Positions 5,839 through 14,812 of a stretch of 64,000 nt of DNA are shown here, one piece after another. Numbering within the stretch: the stretch's first letter is position 1; every line of letters starts with the position of its first letter. The position numbers were made by a program, and so were the translations under genes. The DNA comes from JASEGV01 sp947085405 (GTDB taxonomy: Bacteria > Bacteroidota > Ignavibacteria > UBA10030 > BY39): positions 34,654-98,653 of the forward strand of contig CAMTWO010000035.1 of the NCBI GenBank assembly GCA_947085405.1, given 5' to 3'. Below the pieces are notes generated by a model that had not been told where the DNA came from, did no database searches, and saw only the letters and a list, made by a program, of their open reading frames with translations.

Positions 5839-8204
5839 GTTCAAAAAAAGAATATAAATATATCGGGAAAGGTGTTCCCCGGATTGATGCGGATGAAAAA
5901 GTAACCGGACAAGCACGCTATGTTTCTGATATTTCGATGCCCGGGATGCTTCATGCAAAAATGTTAACATCATCAGTGGCTCACGCAAAAATAAAAAAAA
6001 TTGATACATCGAAAGCGAAAGCGTTAGATGGCGTAGCAGCGGTTCTTACGGGTGAAGAGTTAGATTATAATGTGGGATTGTATCTTGTAGATAAAAGGAT
6101 ACTTGCGCGCGATAAAGTCCGTTATCAAGGCGAACCAGTAGCGGCGGTTGCAGCCGAAACTTTAGAAATAGCAGAAAAAGCAATCAAGTTGATCGAGGTG
6201 GAATATGAACTACTCAAACCACTCATCGATGTTGAAGAATCGTTTAATGAAAAAGAAAATTTAATTCATCCTGATTTAGGAAATTACAGCCATTTGAAAG
6301 CCGCATTCTTCCCACAACCGGGGACAAACATCTGCCACGTTTCAAAAATTCGAAAGGGCGATATTGAAAAAGGTTTTGCTGAAGCCGATATTATCGTTGA
6401 GCGTGAATATAATAATCCTTCGGTGCAGCACGTTCCTATGGAAACTCACGGGGCAATAGTTCAGTGGGGTGTTAACGATAAAGTAATGATTTATACAAGT
6501 GCACAATCGCCGTTCACTGTGCGAAATCTTTTTTGCTCTACTTTTAAATTGCCGCATCAAAAAGTTCGCGTAGTAGTTCCGTACGTAGGCGGCGGATTTG
6601 GAGGTAAAGCCGGGATACATTTAGAGCCGTTAGTAGGATGTCTTTCGCGTGCAGCAGGTGGCAGACCCGTAAAGTTGATTGCCACAAGAGAAGAAGAATA
6701 CAATACGCTTCCGTGTCGCTGCGGACTAAAATTTAAAATTAAAACTGGTTTGAAGAAGGACGGAAAAATTACAGCACAGAAATTAGTTCTGCTTTGGAGT
6801 GCCGGCGCTTATGCCGATTACGCTGTGAACGTTACGCGGGCTTCTGGCTATTCTGCCGGCGGTCCATACTTTTACGAAAATCTTTGGACCGATTCTTATA
6901 CCGTTTATACGAATCAGGTTTTTGGGACAGCTTATCGTGGTTTCGGACACGTAGAATTGTTTTGGGGTTTAGAACGCCACATGAATTTATGTGCTGAAAA
7001 ATTAGGAATCGATCCGTATGAGTTCAGGAAAATAAATTTACTTCGACCTGATAATACAACTGCTACCGGCGAAATTGTAACCGATTCATCGGGGAGTGTT
7101 CGCAAATGTTTGGAGGCTGTAATAAAAGAAATTAATTGGAGCGGTCGTAAAACCAAAGAAGAAAGAGAAAAAGAATTTAAAACTGGAAAAGTGCGCGGCA
7201 AAGGTTTCGCAGTTCTGCATAAAGCACCTGCAATGCCTACAAATACATCGAGTTCGTGTGTAATCAAGATGAACGAAAATGGTTCGGTAATTTTAAATGT
7301 CTCCGCAACTGATTACGGTAATGGTACTTACACGCCATTAACTCAAATTATTGCAGAGGAAATGGATATTCCATTATCTAAAATTCATGTAGCTTTTGAA
7401 ACCGATACCGACAGAGATCCTTATGATTGGCAAACAGTTGCCTCGCGATTTATGCCGATGGGGGGTAGAGCAGTTATCAATGCTTGTAATGAATTGAAGA
7501 AAAAGATGTCTGAAGTTGCAGCAAAAGTTTTTGAGTGTTCACAGGATGATTTTATTTTTGAAGATGAAAAAATAATTCTTAAAAACAATCCAGAAAAATT
7601 TATTCCATACGAAAAATTAGCTACAGGTTATGTCTTCCCGAATGGAAATGCAATTGGCGGTCCGCTGATTGGAGTTGGAGTTTACATCGCCGAAGGTTTG
7701 ACGAATCTTGATAAAGAAACGGGACAGGGTTTGCCGGCTTTCAATTGGACTTTCGGCGCTCACGGTGTTGAAGTGGAAGTCGATGTTGAGACAGGCGAAT
7801 TCACTGTCTTGAAAATAGCTTCTGCTCTGGATGTCGGAAAGGTTATGAACGAAGCATCGTTGAAAGGACAACTTATCGGCGGTGTTGTTCAAGGTTTAGG
7901 CACCGCTGTTTGCGAGAGGTACGTTTACAGCAACGACGGACGACTATTAAACAAATCATTTACCGACAATAAAATACCGACAGCGAAAGATATTCCCAAT
8001 GTCTTTGTTCCGATTTTTATTGAAACTCCGCACGATAAAGGAGCTTACGGTTCGCGAGGTGCCGCCGAACATCCGATGATTTCTGTCGCACCCGCTATCG
8101 GAAACGCTTTGAAAGATGCTTTAGGAATTGAGTTGACCGAAATGCCTATTCGTTTCGAGGATGTTTGGTCGGCTATGAAAAAAGAAAAGGTTCTTGTTGA
8201 TTAA
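5835..8204 (+). CDS. Molybdenum hydroxylase catalytic (molybdopterin) subunit, xanthine dehydrogenase family
   Basis: This 789-residue large subunit binds molybdopterin and hydroxylates a carbon next to a ring nitrogen or an aldehyde, using water. Conserved parts are the N-terminal GVPRIDADEKVTGQARYVSDI, the VGGGFGGKAG loop, the AYRGFGHVE loop and the C-terminal YGSRGAAEHP, whose Glu is the expected catalytic base. The AYxCSFR loop of form I CO dehydrogenase is absent, so it is not a CODH. Its start overlaps the small-subunit stop (ATGA), and its own stop overlaps the next gene. No cofactor-insertion (XdhC/CoxF chaperone) or molybdopterin genes are present in the window. The substrate is unknown; a purine, pyrimidine or other N-heterocycle fits the neighbours. 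Confidence 0.9.
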   Translation: MSSKKEYKYIGKGVPRIDADEKVTGQARYVSDISMPGMLHAKMLTSSVAHAKIKKIDTSKAKALDGVAAVLTGEELDYNVGLYLVDKRILARDKVRYQGEPVAAVAAETLEIAEKAIKLIEVEYELLKPLIDVEESFNEKENLIHPDLGNYSHLKAAFFPQPGTNICHVSKIRKGDIEKGFAEADIIVEREYNNPSVQHVPMETHGAIVQWGVNDKVMIYTSAQSPFTVRNLFCSTFKLPHQKVRVVVPYVGGGFGGKAGIHLEPLVGCLSRAAGGRPVKLIATREEEYNTLPCRCGLKFKIKTGLKKDGKITAQKLVLLWSAGAYADYAVNVTRASGYSAGGPYFYENLWTDSYTVYTNQVFGTAYRGFGHVELFWGLERHMNLCAEKLGIDPYEFRKINLLRPDNTTATGEIVTDSSGSVRKCLEAVIKEINWSGRKTKEEREKEFKTGKVRGKGFAVLHKAPAMPTNTSSSCVIKMNENGSVILNVSATDYGNGTYTPLTQIIAEEMDIPLSKIHVAFETDTDRDPYDWQTVASRFMPMGGRAVINACNELKKKMSEVAAKVFECSQDDFIFEDEKIILKNNPEKFIPYEKLATGYVFPNGNAIGGPLIGVGVYIAEGLTNLDKETGQGLPAFNWTFGAHGVEVEVDVETGEFTVLKIASALDVGKVMNEASLKGQLIGGVVQGLGTAVCERYVYSNDGRLLNKSFTDNKIPTAKDIPNVFVPIFIETPHDKGAYGSRGAAEHPMISVAPAIGNALKDALGIELTEMPIRFEDVWSAMKKEKVLVD

Positions 8205-9075
8205 TCAACAAATTGAAATAGCTTCATATTTAAATACAATTCTTTCAAAAGCAGAAAATAGATATTTTAACATACATTCTGTTTTTAATAAAGCTGTAAA
8301 TTTTTATGACGGAGAATTGTTAGTAACTTTTACTTCTCCCGGTGTGCAGCTTTCTCCAACGAATATCGTTATCAACGAGAGTCAGTTGTTTAATTCAATT
8401 CATAATTTATCACAAAATTCTGTATGTGAACTAAATTATCCCTTATTCAGTTTCAATTCCGCCTACGACGGATTTAGTGTGTCGCTCGAAACGTGCGATG
8501 TTGTGAAGACTGAAATCGAAACATATCATAAACTATCAGAAAAAGAGATTGAATTGTTTAAATCAAACGTATTAAAAGAATTCAATAATCGGAACAGCAT
8601 ACTGAATATTTTTCATCATCATCAAACAGGAGATGCTTTGATGGAAAAGTTTAGAATTATTACCCTGTCGATTCAGGAGAGTGTAACTGCAAACGACTCA
8701 ACTAATTTCCGAAAGGAAGTGAAAAAACTTTTAGGACTTGGAACAGGATTGACTCCGGCAGGAGATGATATTTTGTATGGACTTTTAGCAGTCTGGAAAA
8801 CTTTTGGCGGCAGAGATAATTTTATAAAAGAATTAGAAACATTAATAATAGAAAATAAAAATGAAATTGGAATAATCAGTTACAATATGTTGAATGCACT
8901 TATTAAAAATCATATTTACCTTCCGCTTAAAAACTTGTTCCAACAAATCAACAGCGGAAAGGAATACACCAGGGAACTATCGGAGATTGCATCGTTCGGT
9001 TCATCTTCAGGGGCAGATATGATTGCTGGTGTGTTGTTCGGATTTGAAAATCAGGAATATAAAATTGAAGCATAA
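8194..9075 (+). CDS. DUF2877 protein (AllH/YlbF-like, carbamoyltransferase subunit)
   Basis: This 293-residue protein carries the family's hallmark LGLGTGLTPAGDDILYGLL near residue 188. In E. coli the homologue YlbF (renamed AllH) works with FdrA (AllF) and YlbE (AllG) as the oxamate carbamoyltransferase of anaerobic allantoin use, making carbamoyl phosphate from oxalurate. All three partners are here in a row, so a carbamoyl-transfer role is likely. The TTG start at 8194 overlaps the hydroxylase stop by 11 bases, and the FdrA gene overlaps its end, so translation is probably coupled. The exact carbamoyl donor is inferred, not seen. Confidence 0.8.
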   Translation: MLINQQIEIASYLNTILSKAENRYFNIHSVFNKAVNFYDGELLVTFTSPGVQLSPTNIVINESQLFNSIHNLSQNSVCELNYPLFSFNSAYDGFSVSLETCDVVKTEIETYHKLSEKEIELFKSNVLKEFNNRNSILNIFHHHQTGDALMEKFRIITLSIQESVTANDSTNFRKEVKKLLGLGTGLTPAGDDILYGLLAVWKTFGGRDNFIKELETLIIENKNEIGIISYNMLNALIKNHIYLPLKNLFQQINSGKEYTRELSEIASFGSSSGADMIAGVLFGFENQEYKIEA

Positions 9076-10621
9076 AATTATAATTAAAAAAAATTCTTAC
9101 TACGATTCGGTAAGTTTGATGCAAATGACCGAAAAGGCAAAGTTACTGTCGAATGTAGTCGATGCTGTTATATCAATGGGGACGGAAACGAATAAAATTT
9201 TTCTGAAAGAAATAAATTTGTTCGACGAGCAGTTAGATACGGCGGGACCGAACGATTTAGTAATAGCAATTCGAACTCAAGATGATGAGGCGCTCGGAAA
9301 TGCATCGGAGTTAATCGAAAAATTATTAAACCCAAAAGAATCTTCTGAACAAAAAACAACAGAAGATAAACCGGTTTCATTTGATTATACGCTGCGGAAA
9401 AATCCGGATGCGAATATAGTGCTGGTCTCAATTCCGGGTGAATATGCTTATTACGAGTCAAAAAAGGGACTTATTGCTGATAAACACGTGATGATTTTCA
9501 GCGATAATGTTAGTATTGAACAGGAAATTGAGTTAAAAGAGATGGCTGTTTCAAAAGGTTTGCTGCTGATGGGACCTGATTGCGGAACGGCAATCATAAA
9601 TGGAATACCGCTGGCTTTCGCAAACGTTGTTCCCGAAGGTCCCATTGGAATCGTCGGAGCTTCAGGCACCGGCAGTCAACAAGTTAGCAGTTTAATTGCA
9701 AGGATGGGTTCGGGAATTACACAACTCATTGGAACAGGCGGTAGAGATTTATCGGAAGCTGTTGGCGGGAAAATGATGCTGCTTGGCATTGAAGCGTTGA
9801 ATGAAGATCCAAAAACAAAAGTAATAGTGTTGCTCTCGAAACCGCCCGCAGAAGTTGTGATGGAAAAAATTTTAGAGGCAGCATCGAAATGCACAAAGCC
9901 GGTTGTTGTTTGTTTTTTAGGTGGAAGAAAAGATGTAATAGAAAAATATAAATTAATCGCTGCTGAGAATCTTGAAGAGGCAGCATCAAAAGCTGTGCAG
10001 CTTGCAACAAATAAAACCGTCGAGGTATCGATTTCTGAAAACGAATTACAAACTATCGCTGATTCAGAAACAGCGAAAATGAATTCAAACCAAAAATACA
10101 TACGTGGTTTGTATGCTGGCGGAACACTTTGCGATGAATCCATAATTTATCTTCGTAAAATATTCGGGAAAATTTATTCCAACACGACAATCGACGCTGA
10201 GACGAAACTTACCGACAGTCGTGTTTCAATGAAGGATACTATTATCGACCTCGGTGATGACGAATTTACAAAAGGCAAAGCTCACCCGATGATCGACCCG
10301 TCGTACAGACAATTGCGATTGCTGAACGAAGCGAAAGATTCTGAGGTTGCTGTTATTTTGCTCGATATAGTTTTGGGATACGGTTCGCACGAAGACCCCG
10401 CCGGTGCAATGCTTGAAAGTATAAAACAAGCTAAAGCAGAGTTTGAAAAACGAGGCGGCTATCTTTCGGTGATTGCTTCCGTTTGCGGAACAGAAGAAGA
10501 CCCGCAAGTTTTATCCGCACAAGAAGCAAAACTTAAACAAGTTGGCGTAATATGTATGCCGAGCAATTATCAGGCAGTAAAGTTAGCAGCAAAAATCAAG
10601 GAAATTGTTTTAAAGAAATAA
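9065..10621 (+). CDS. fdrA: FdrA (AllF)-like acyl-CoA synthetase-fold protein
   Basis: FdrA resembles succinyl-CoA synthetase alpha subunits and is part of the oxamate carbamoyltransferase system in E. coli. The match is seen in PIGIVGASGTGSQQVSSLIA, TQLIGTGGRDLSEAVGG and VVVCFLGGRKDV. The last third has the second ligase-like domain ending in VICMPSNYQAVKLAAKI. The TTG at 9065 (KHKIIIKKNSYYDSVSLM) is the preferred start: AGGA lies just before it and it overlaps the DUF2877 stop. An in-frame TTG at 9023 would add 14 unlikely residues. This gives 518 residues, slightly shorter than the E. coli protein. No carbamate kinase gene is next to it. Confidence 0.88.
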   Translation: MKHKIIIKKNSYYDSVSLMQMTEKAKLLSNVVDAVISMGTETNKIFLKEINLFDEQLDTAGPNDLVIAIRTQDDEALGNASELIEKLLNPKESSEQKTTEDKPVSFDYTLRKNPDANIVLVSIPGEYAYYESKKGLIADKHVMIFSDNVSIEQEIELKEMAVSKGLLLMGPDCGTAIINGIPLAFANVVPEGPIGIVGASGTGSQQVSSLIARMGSGITQLIGTGGRDLSEAVGGKMMLLGIEALNEDPKTKVIVLLSKPPAEVVMEKILEAASKCTKPVVVCFLGGRKDVIEKYKLIAAENLEEAASKAVQLATNKTVEVSISENELQTIADSETAKMNSNQKYIRGLYAGGTLCDESIIYLRKIFGKIYSNTTIDAETKLTDSRVSMKDTIIDLGDDEFTKGKAHPMIDPSYRQLRLLNEAKDSEVAVILLDIVLGYGSHEDPAGAMLESIKQAKAEFEKRGGYLSVIASVCGTEEDPQVLSAQEAKLKQVGVICMPSNYQAVKLAAKIKEIVLKK

Positions 10622-10635
10622 GTCCCTTTAGGGAC
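10622..10635 (+). repeat. Small hairpin after fdrA
   Basis: GTCCC (10622-10626), loop TTTA, GGGAC (10631-10635), directly after the stop codon. The sequence resembles the CCCTAAAGGG palindromes of the dispersed repeat at 32030-32330 and may be a fragment of that family. No T-run follows, so it is probably not a terminator. Confidence 0.45.
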
Positions 10636-10673
10636 GGAATAATAATCGTGATAAATAAATTACAATCAAAATA

Positions 10674-12074
10674 ATGTTACAAAAAATCAAAGAATTATTC
10701 TCAAATAAACTATCGGTAATAAATTTGGGAATCGAGTCATTCTCTGCCGACTTACAATCGCAAAATGTAAAATCGATACACGTTAGATGGAAACCGCCGG
10801 CATCTGGAAATAAAGAGTTGCTAAATCTTTTATCAGCACTTTATACTGATGAAGTTGAATCAGCAAACCGGAAGGTTCTCGAAATCATCACTAACGGTCA
10901 TCCAAAACTTATCGGTTTAGGAATTGCTAAAGAAGTGATTCCAAATTTTACCGAGAAAACAATTTTGCATGCCGGTCCACCGGTAACTTGGAAAAATATG
11001 TGCGGACCGATGCGGGGCGCCGTGATTGGCGGTTTGATATACGAAGGTCTAGCCAAAGATGTTGAAGTCGCTGAAAAGATTGCATCGACTGAAATTACAT
11101 TTTCTCCTTGTCATCACTTCCATACAGTCGGACCGATGGCTGGAATTGTTACCGCCTCGATGCCGGTTTGGATAGTAAAGAATGATGCCTATGGGAACTT
11201 AGCTTATGCAACAATGAACGAAGGACTCGGAAAAGTTCTGAGGTTCGGGGCTTACGGTGCGGAAGTTATCCATCGGCTCAACTGGATGCGCGATGAATTG
11301 TATCCAATCTTAAAACAGTCGTTAGACATAAAAGGTGAAATCGATTTACGAATTTTAATTTCACAAGCTCTTCAAATGGGGGATGAATGTCATAACCGGA
11401 ATAAAGCTTTCACATCACTTTTCCTTCGTGAAATTGCACCGGCAATCGCACGGACTGATTTTTCAAACGAACAAAAGGCAAAAGTTCTTGAGTTCGTCCA
11501 TTCAAACGACCATTTCGGTTTAAACTTGTCGATGCCTGCAAGCAAATCTATTATGGAAGCGGCTGAGGGGATCGAAAATTCTACGATCGTTACAACGATG
11601 GCGCGTAATGGAACTGAATTCGGAATTCGTGTTGCCGGATTAAAAGGCAAATGGTTCACAGCTAAATCGCCGAAAGTGCGTGGATTATATTTCCCCGGTT
11701 ACACAGAAAACGATGCAGCACTCGACCTTGGCGATTCGGTGATTACCGAGACGTCAGGTATCGGCGGGTTCGCTATGGCTTGCGCCCCGGCAATTGTCGG
11801 CTTCGTAGGAGGCAAAGCTTCTGATGCTCTCGACTATTCGCAACAGATGTATCAAATAACTTTATCGGAGAGTAAACATTTTCAAATTCCTGCTTTGAAT
11901 TTTCGTGGAACAGCTACGGGCATCGATATACGCAAAGTAATTGAAACCGGAATCTTACCGATAATTAACACAGGCATTGCACACAAAAATGCAGGCGTTG
12001 GGCAAGTGGGCGCCGGACTTGTAAATCCCCCGATGGAATGTTTTGAAAAAGCATTACAAAATTTTAAAAAATAA
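10674..12074 (+). CDS. DUF1116 protein (AllG/YlbE-like, carbamoyltransferase subunit)
   Basis: This 466-residue protein is full length for DUF1116. Recognisable stretches are ILHAGPPVTWKNMCGPMRGAVIGGLIYEGLA near residues 100-130, the TFSPCHHFHTVGPMAGI block, NDHFGLNLSMPASKSIMEAA, and the end AHKNAGVGQVGAGLVNPPMECFEKAL. E. coli YlbE (AllG) is one of three proteins needed for oxamate carbamoyltransferase activity. Here it follows fdrA after 52 bases that hold a small hairpin, so it is likely in the same operon. A role in phosphorolysis of an N-carbamoyl amide is inferred from homology and from the complete DUF2877-FdrA-DUF1116 set. Confidence 0.85.
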   Translation: MLQKIKELFSNKLSVINLGIESFSADLQSQNVKSIHVRWKPPASGNKELLNLLSALYTDEVESANRKVLEIITNGHPKLIGLGIAKEVIPNFTEKTILHAGPPVTWKNMCGPMRGAVIGGLIYEGLAKDVEVAEKIASTEITFSPCHHFHTVGPMAGIVTASMPVWIVKNDAYGNLAYATMNEGLGKVLRFGAYGAEVIHRLNWMRDELYPILKQSLDIKGEIDLRILISQALQMGDECHNRNKAFTSLFLREIAPAIARTDFSNEQKAKVLEFVHSNDHFGLNLSMPASKSIMEAAEGIENSTIVTTMARNGTEFGIRVAGLKGKWFTAKSPKVRGLYFPGYTENDAALDLGDSVITETSGIGGFAMACAPAIVGFVGGKASDALDYSQQMYQITLSESKHFQIPALNFRGTATGIDIRKVIETGILPIINTGIAHKNAGVGQVGAGLVNPPMECFEKALQNFKK

Positions 12075-12103
12075 AAAACCTAAAACGAACTAAAGGAAAC
12101 AAA

Positions 12104-12883
12104 ATGAAAATAATTGATTTAACACAACGTCTATCAGTAATGACACCGGCTTGGCCCACTTATGAACCATTGAAAGTGCATTTCTTCAAGCGTTTATCAT
12201 CTAACGGTGCGAACGGACAAATCATCAGTACGAGCAATCACATCGGAACGCACATGGATGGCGAAATCCATTTCCACACCGCCGGAAGAACAATCGGTAA
12301 TCAGCCGATTGAAGATTTTGTCGGTGCCGGCGTTGTCGTTGACATCTCCGACATAATGGGAGATTACGATATTTACACATCGAAGATGCTGATGGAGCGT
12401 GCTGATATTCGCAAAGGCGACATCTTGATTATTAATACCGGCTACCATAAATATGCATGGGATCAACCTGAAGCTAACGAGATACGATATTTTTGCAAAC
12501 ATCCCGGTCCCGCAAGTGAGTTTGTTGAGTGGTGCGAAGAAATGCAATTCAAATGGATTGGTGTTGACTGTGGTAGCGCCGACCATCCGATGAATACGAT
12601 TATCAGAAAATGGTCGGAAGATTTATACGGCTTGGCTACCGAAGCCTCGGAACACATGAAGAAAAAGTATGGTAAAACACTCGAAGAACTTTTTCCGAAA
12701 AAAGATTACCAGCAGATGCACTTTAAACTTTTCCCGAAGAAAATAATTCATGCAGAAAATGTTGGCGGCGATATTAGCCTATTATCCAACCAAAGAACTC
12801 ACATCGGCGCGTTCCCGTGGCGGGCGATTGAACTCGAATCCTGCATCTGCCGGATTGTTGCGTTCCCCGATATAAAAGAATAA
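12104..12883 (+). CDS. Cyclase-family metal-dependent hydrolase (KynB / isatin hydrolase fold)
   Basis: This 259-residue protein belongs to the cyclase family that includes arylformamidase KynB and isatin hydrolase, Mn or Zn enzymes that open amide or lactam bonds. The family signature is visible as SNHIGTHMDGEIHF (near residues 45-58), whose His, Asp and His bind metal. A second family stretch is DILIINTGYHKY, and WIGVDCGSADHP follows. AAAGGA lies seven bases before the ATG. Beside a hydroxylase, an amidase and a carbamoyltransferase set, it may hydrolyse a cyclic or linear amide intermediate. The substrate is not readable from the sequence. Confidence 0.85.
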   Translation: MKIIDLTQRLSVMTPAWPTYEPLKVHFFKRLSSNGANGQIISTSNHIGTHMDGEIHFHTAGRTIGNQPIEDFVGAGVVVDISDIMGDYDIYTSKMLMERADIRKGDILIINTGYHKYAWDQPEANEIRYFCKHPGPASEFVEWCEEMQFKWIGVDCGSADHPMNTIIRKWSEDLYGLATEASEHMKKKYGKTLEELFPKKDYQQMHFKLFPKKIIHAENVGGDISLLSNQRTHIGAFPWRAIELESCICRIVAFPDIKE

Positions 12884-12888
12884 TATCA

Positions 12889-14223
12889 TTGGTCGAAAAT
12901 TTATCCACAAAAAATTTTGCCGTTGATCCTGAAGCCAATTCTCTAAAACGAATTGCTGATAAACTTCGAAGCGGTGAGCTATCTTTAAAATCATATATCG
13001 GTCAGATCCAAAAAAGATTTGCATTAGTCGAACCGCACATCAAAGCTTTTCTTGACGAACGAAACCGGTTCGACAGACTACGGCGGGAAGCCGAACAACT
13101 TGAAACGAGAAATAATAAACAGGATGAACTCCCGCTGCTGTTTGGAATTCCGGTTGGCATTAAAGATTTATTTCATGTTGAAGGGTTCGAGACGAAAGCC
13201 GGAAGTAATTTACCGTCGGATATTTTTAAAGCACCGGAGGGACAAGTTGTAAAAGCACTCAAGTCCGCCGGTGCCTTAGTTTTAGGAAAGACTGTAACAA
13301 CGGAGTTTGCATATTTTACGCCGGGACCAACTCGCAATCCGCATAATATCAATCACACACCCGGCGGTTCATCGAGCGGTTCTGCTGCCGCAGTTGCATC
13401 GGGACTCACTCCGCTGGCGTTGGGAACGCAGACAATCGGATCGGTAATCCGACCGGCAGCTTTTTGCGGAGTTGTGGGCTTCAAGCCAAGCCAAAGCCGC
13501 ATTGCTACCGACGGAGTTGTGCCGTTTTCGCCAACTGTTGACCAAATTGGCTTCTTTACGTCTGATGTTGAGAGTGCCGAACTTGCCGCTTCGGTTCTGT
13601 GTGAAAAATGGAACACTGCGCCAATTACAAATAAAATCAGGTTGTCTGTTCCCGAAGGTGAGTATCTTCAAAAAGCTCAACCGGAAACATTAACACATTT
13701 TTGGGCAGTCGTAAAACGCTTGGGAAATTCCGGGTTTGAAATTGTGCGAATGGAAGTGATGAAAAATAATGAAGACGTAGTTCATAACCACAACACATTA
13801 ATAGCTGCTGAAGCGGCAATTGTTCATCAAAATTGGTTTGAAAAATATTCGTATTTGTATAATCCGAAAACTGTCGAGTTGATATTGAAAGGACAAAGTA
13901 TAAAAGAGGATGAATTGGAAGATTGTAAAAACTATCGCCTTCATTTTCGTTCGGAATTAATTGAGATTATGGGTCGTAACAAAATAACAGCTTTCATATC
14001 ACCTGCGACAGTTGGTTCTGCACCTTTTGGATTTGAATCGACGGGTGATCCGATTATGAATTTGCCGTGGACGTTTGCAGGGTTGCCTGCGATAAATTTA
14101 CCGGTTGGTAAGTTTGCAAACGGACTTCCATTCGGTTTGCAGGTTGTAGGAAATTATTGGAAAGATGAAGAGTTGCTGAAAATTGCATCTGTAATTGAGA
14201 GCAGACAAATAAACTATTTATAA
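12889..14223 (+). CDS. Amidase signature family hydrolase
   Basis: This 444-residue enzyme uses a Ser-cisSer-Lys triad. The Lys is in FGIPVGIKDLFHVEG, the cis-Ser in the Gly/Ser-rich GGSSSGSAAAVASG, and the nucleophile in GTQTIGSVIRPAAFCG (usually GTDTGGSIRIPAAFCG, so two positions differ). It hydrolyses a linear amide to an acid and ammonia; oxamate or a related mono-amide would fit the neighbours. The start TTG at 12889 is five bases after the cyclase stop, without a clear ribosome site, suggesting coupled translation. Family members include GatA, but no gatB or gatC is nearby, so a catabolic role is favoured. Confidence 0.87.
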   Translation: MVENLSTKNFAVDPEANSLKRIADKLRSGELSLKSYIGQIQKRFALVEPHIKAFLDERNRFDRLRREAEQLETRNNKQDELPLLFGIPVGIKDLFHVEGFETKAGSNLPSDIFKAPEGQVVKALKSAGALVLGKTVTTEFAYFTPGPTRNPHNINHTPGGSSSGSAAAVASGLTPLALGTQTIGSVIRPAAFCGVVGFKPSQSRIATDGVVPFSPTVDQIGFFTSDVESAELAASVLCEKWNTAPITNKIRLSVPEGEYLQKAQPETLTHFWAVVKRLGNSGFEIVRMEVMKNNEDVVHNHNTLIAAEAAIVHQNWFEKYSYLYNPKTVELILKGQSIKEDELEDCKNYRLHFRSELIEIMGRNKITAFISPATVGSAPFGFESTGDPIMNLPWTFAGLPAINLPVGKFANGLPFGLQVVGNYWKDEELLKIASVIESRQINYL

Positions 14224-14471
14224 ATCTCGTGGGTTCCTATATTAATGAAATCTACAGTTTCTTTATCGCTGAAAGAAAACATTATTCGATATTGCCCTGT
14301 TACAGTGAATGCCCAGTACTCCTTGTACTTACCATGAAGTTTATGAGTATCAAGCCGGGGATCGAAAGGGTTAACTCGAAAGAGAAGTTCTCGTTCTTCG
14401 GCTTTTATTTTCACCGTTAAAGGCAATTTATTGAAAGCCTTTTTGAATTTCGATGAAACACGAATGACCAT
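14214..14471 (-). CDS. RelE/ParE-family toxin
   Basis: This 85-residue protein is of the type II toxin family. It begins VIRVSSKFKKAFNKLP and has the core LLFRVNPFDPRLDTHKLHGKYKEYWAFTVTGQYRIMFSF, ending with DFINIGTHEIYK. The conserved basic residues around LHGK and YRI are those expected for an mRNA-cutting RelE-like enzyme. It follows its antitoxin after one base. Its stop codon lies inside the end of the convergent amidase gene (10-base overlap). The frame appears intact, so the pair is probably functional. Confidence 0.85.
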   Translation of the reverse strand: MVIRVSSKFKKAFNKLPLTVKIKAEERELLFRVNPFDPRLDTHKLHGKYKEYWAFTVTGQYRIMFSFSDKETVDFINIGTHEIYK

Positions 14472-14472
14472 C

Positions 14473-14685
14473 TTACCCTAAATCTGACAGCGAAGATATC
14501 ACTTTTAATTTTCCCTGCTGTTTTTCTTTTTTATAAATAGTTATAGCTTCGTTGGTATCGGCTTCTTCACCCCGCAGTTGTTTTAATTTTTTTTCCAGAG
14601 CCAACAATGCTTCGTATTTTTTGCGAGGGAGGATCACTAAATCATCTTCTTTGATATATTTCTTGGGAATCGTTATAGGTGTCAT
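14473..14685 (-). CDS. Antitoxin of the RelE/ParE pair
   Basis: This 70-residue protein starts with a strand TPITIPKKYIKEDDLVILPRKKYEALLALEKKL, the type of N-terminus seen in antitoxins that precede RelE-like toxins. A charged helical region and an end LKVISSLSDLG follow. In such pairs the C-terminal tail masks the toxin while the N-terminus dimerises and often represses the promoter. One base separates it from the toxin gene, and it has its own promoter upstream (14711-14739). The assignment rests on size, position and motif. Confidence 0.8.
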   Translation of the reverse strand: MTPITIPKKYIKEDDLVILPRKKYEALLALEKKLKQLRGEEADTNEAITIYKKEKQQGKLKVISSLSDLG

Positions 14686-14710
14686 TTATTTTCCTTACTT
14701 TTACACACAA

Positions 14711-14739
14711 AAGTTACTACATTAGACTGAAAATAGCAA
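14711..14739 (-). promoter_or_regulatory. Sigma70-like promoter of the toxin-antitoxin operon
   Basis: On the minus strand TTGCTA (14739-14734), a 17-base spacer and TAACTT (14716-14711), about 25 bases before the antitoxin ATG. Confidence 0.45.
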
Positions 14740-14812
14740 CTTCAGAACAATGTTTTTTTTGCAATTCATTAATAAAACAATTATCTTGAACACGAATTAA
14801 TTGAATTTCTAA

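Noticed and set aside
5835..8204. Catalytic subunit called as CO dehydrogenase CoxL
   Set aside because: The AYxCSFR active-site loop of form I CODH is absent.
9023..9064. Longer FdrA start at 9023
   Set aside because: Adds 14 residues translated from DUF2877 coding sequence; TTG at 9065 has a better ribosome site and the usual overlap.
9676..10143. Long antisense frame opposite fdrA
   Set aside because: Shadow of a strongly coding + strand gene; no family features.
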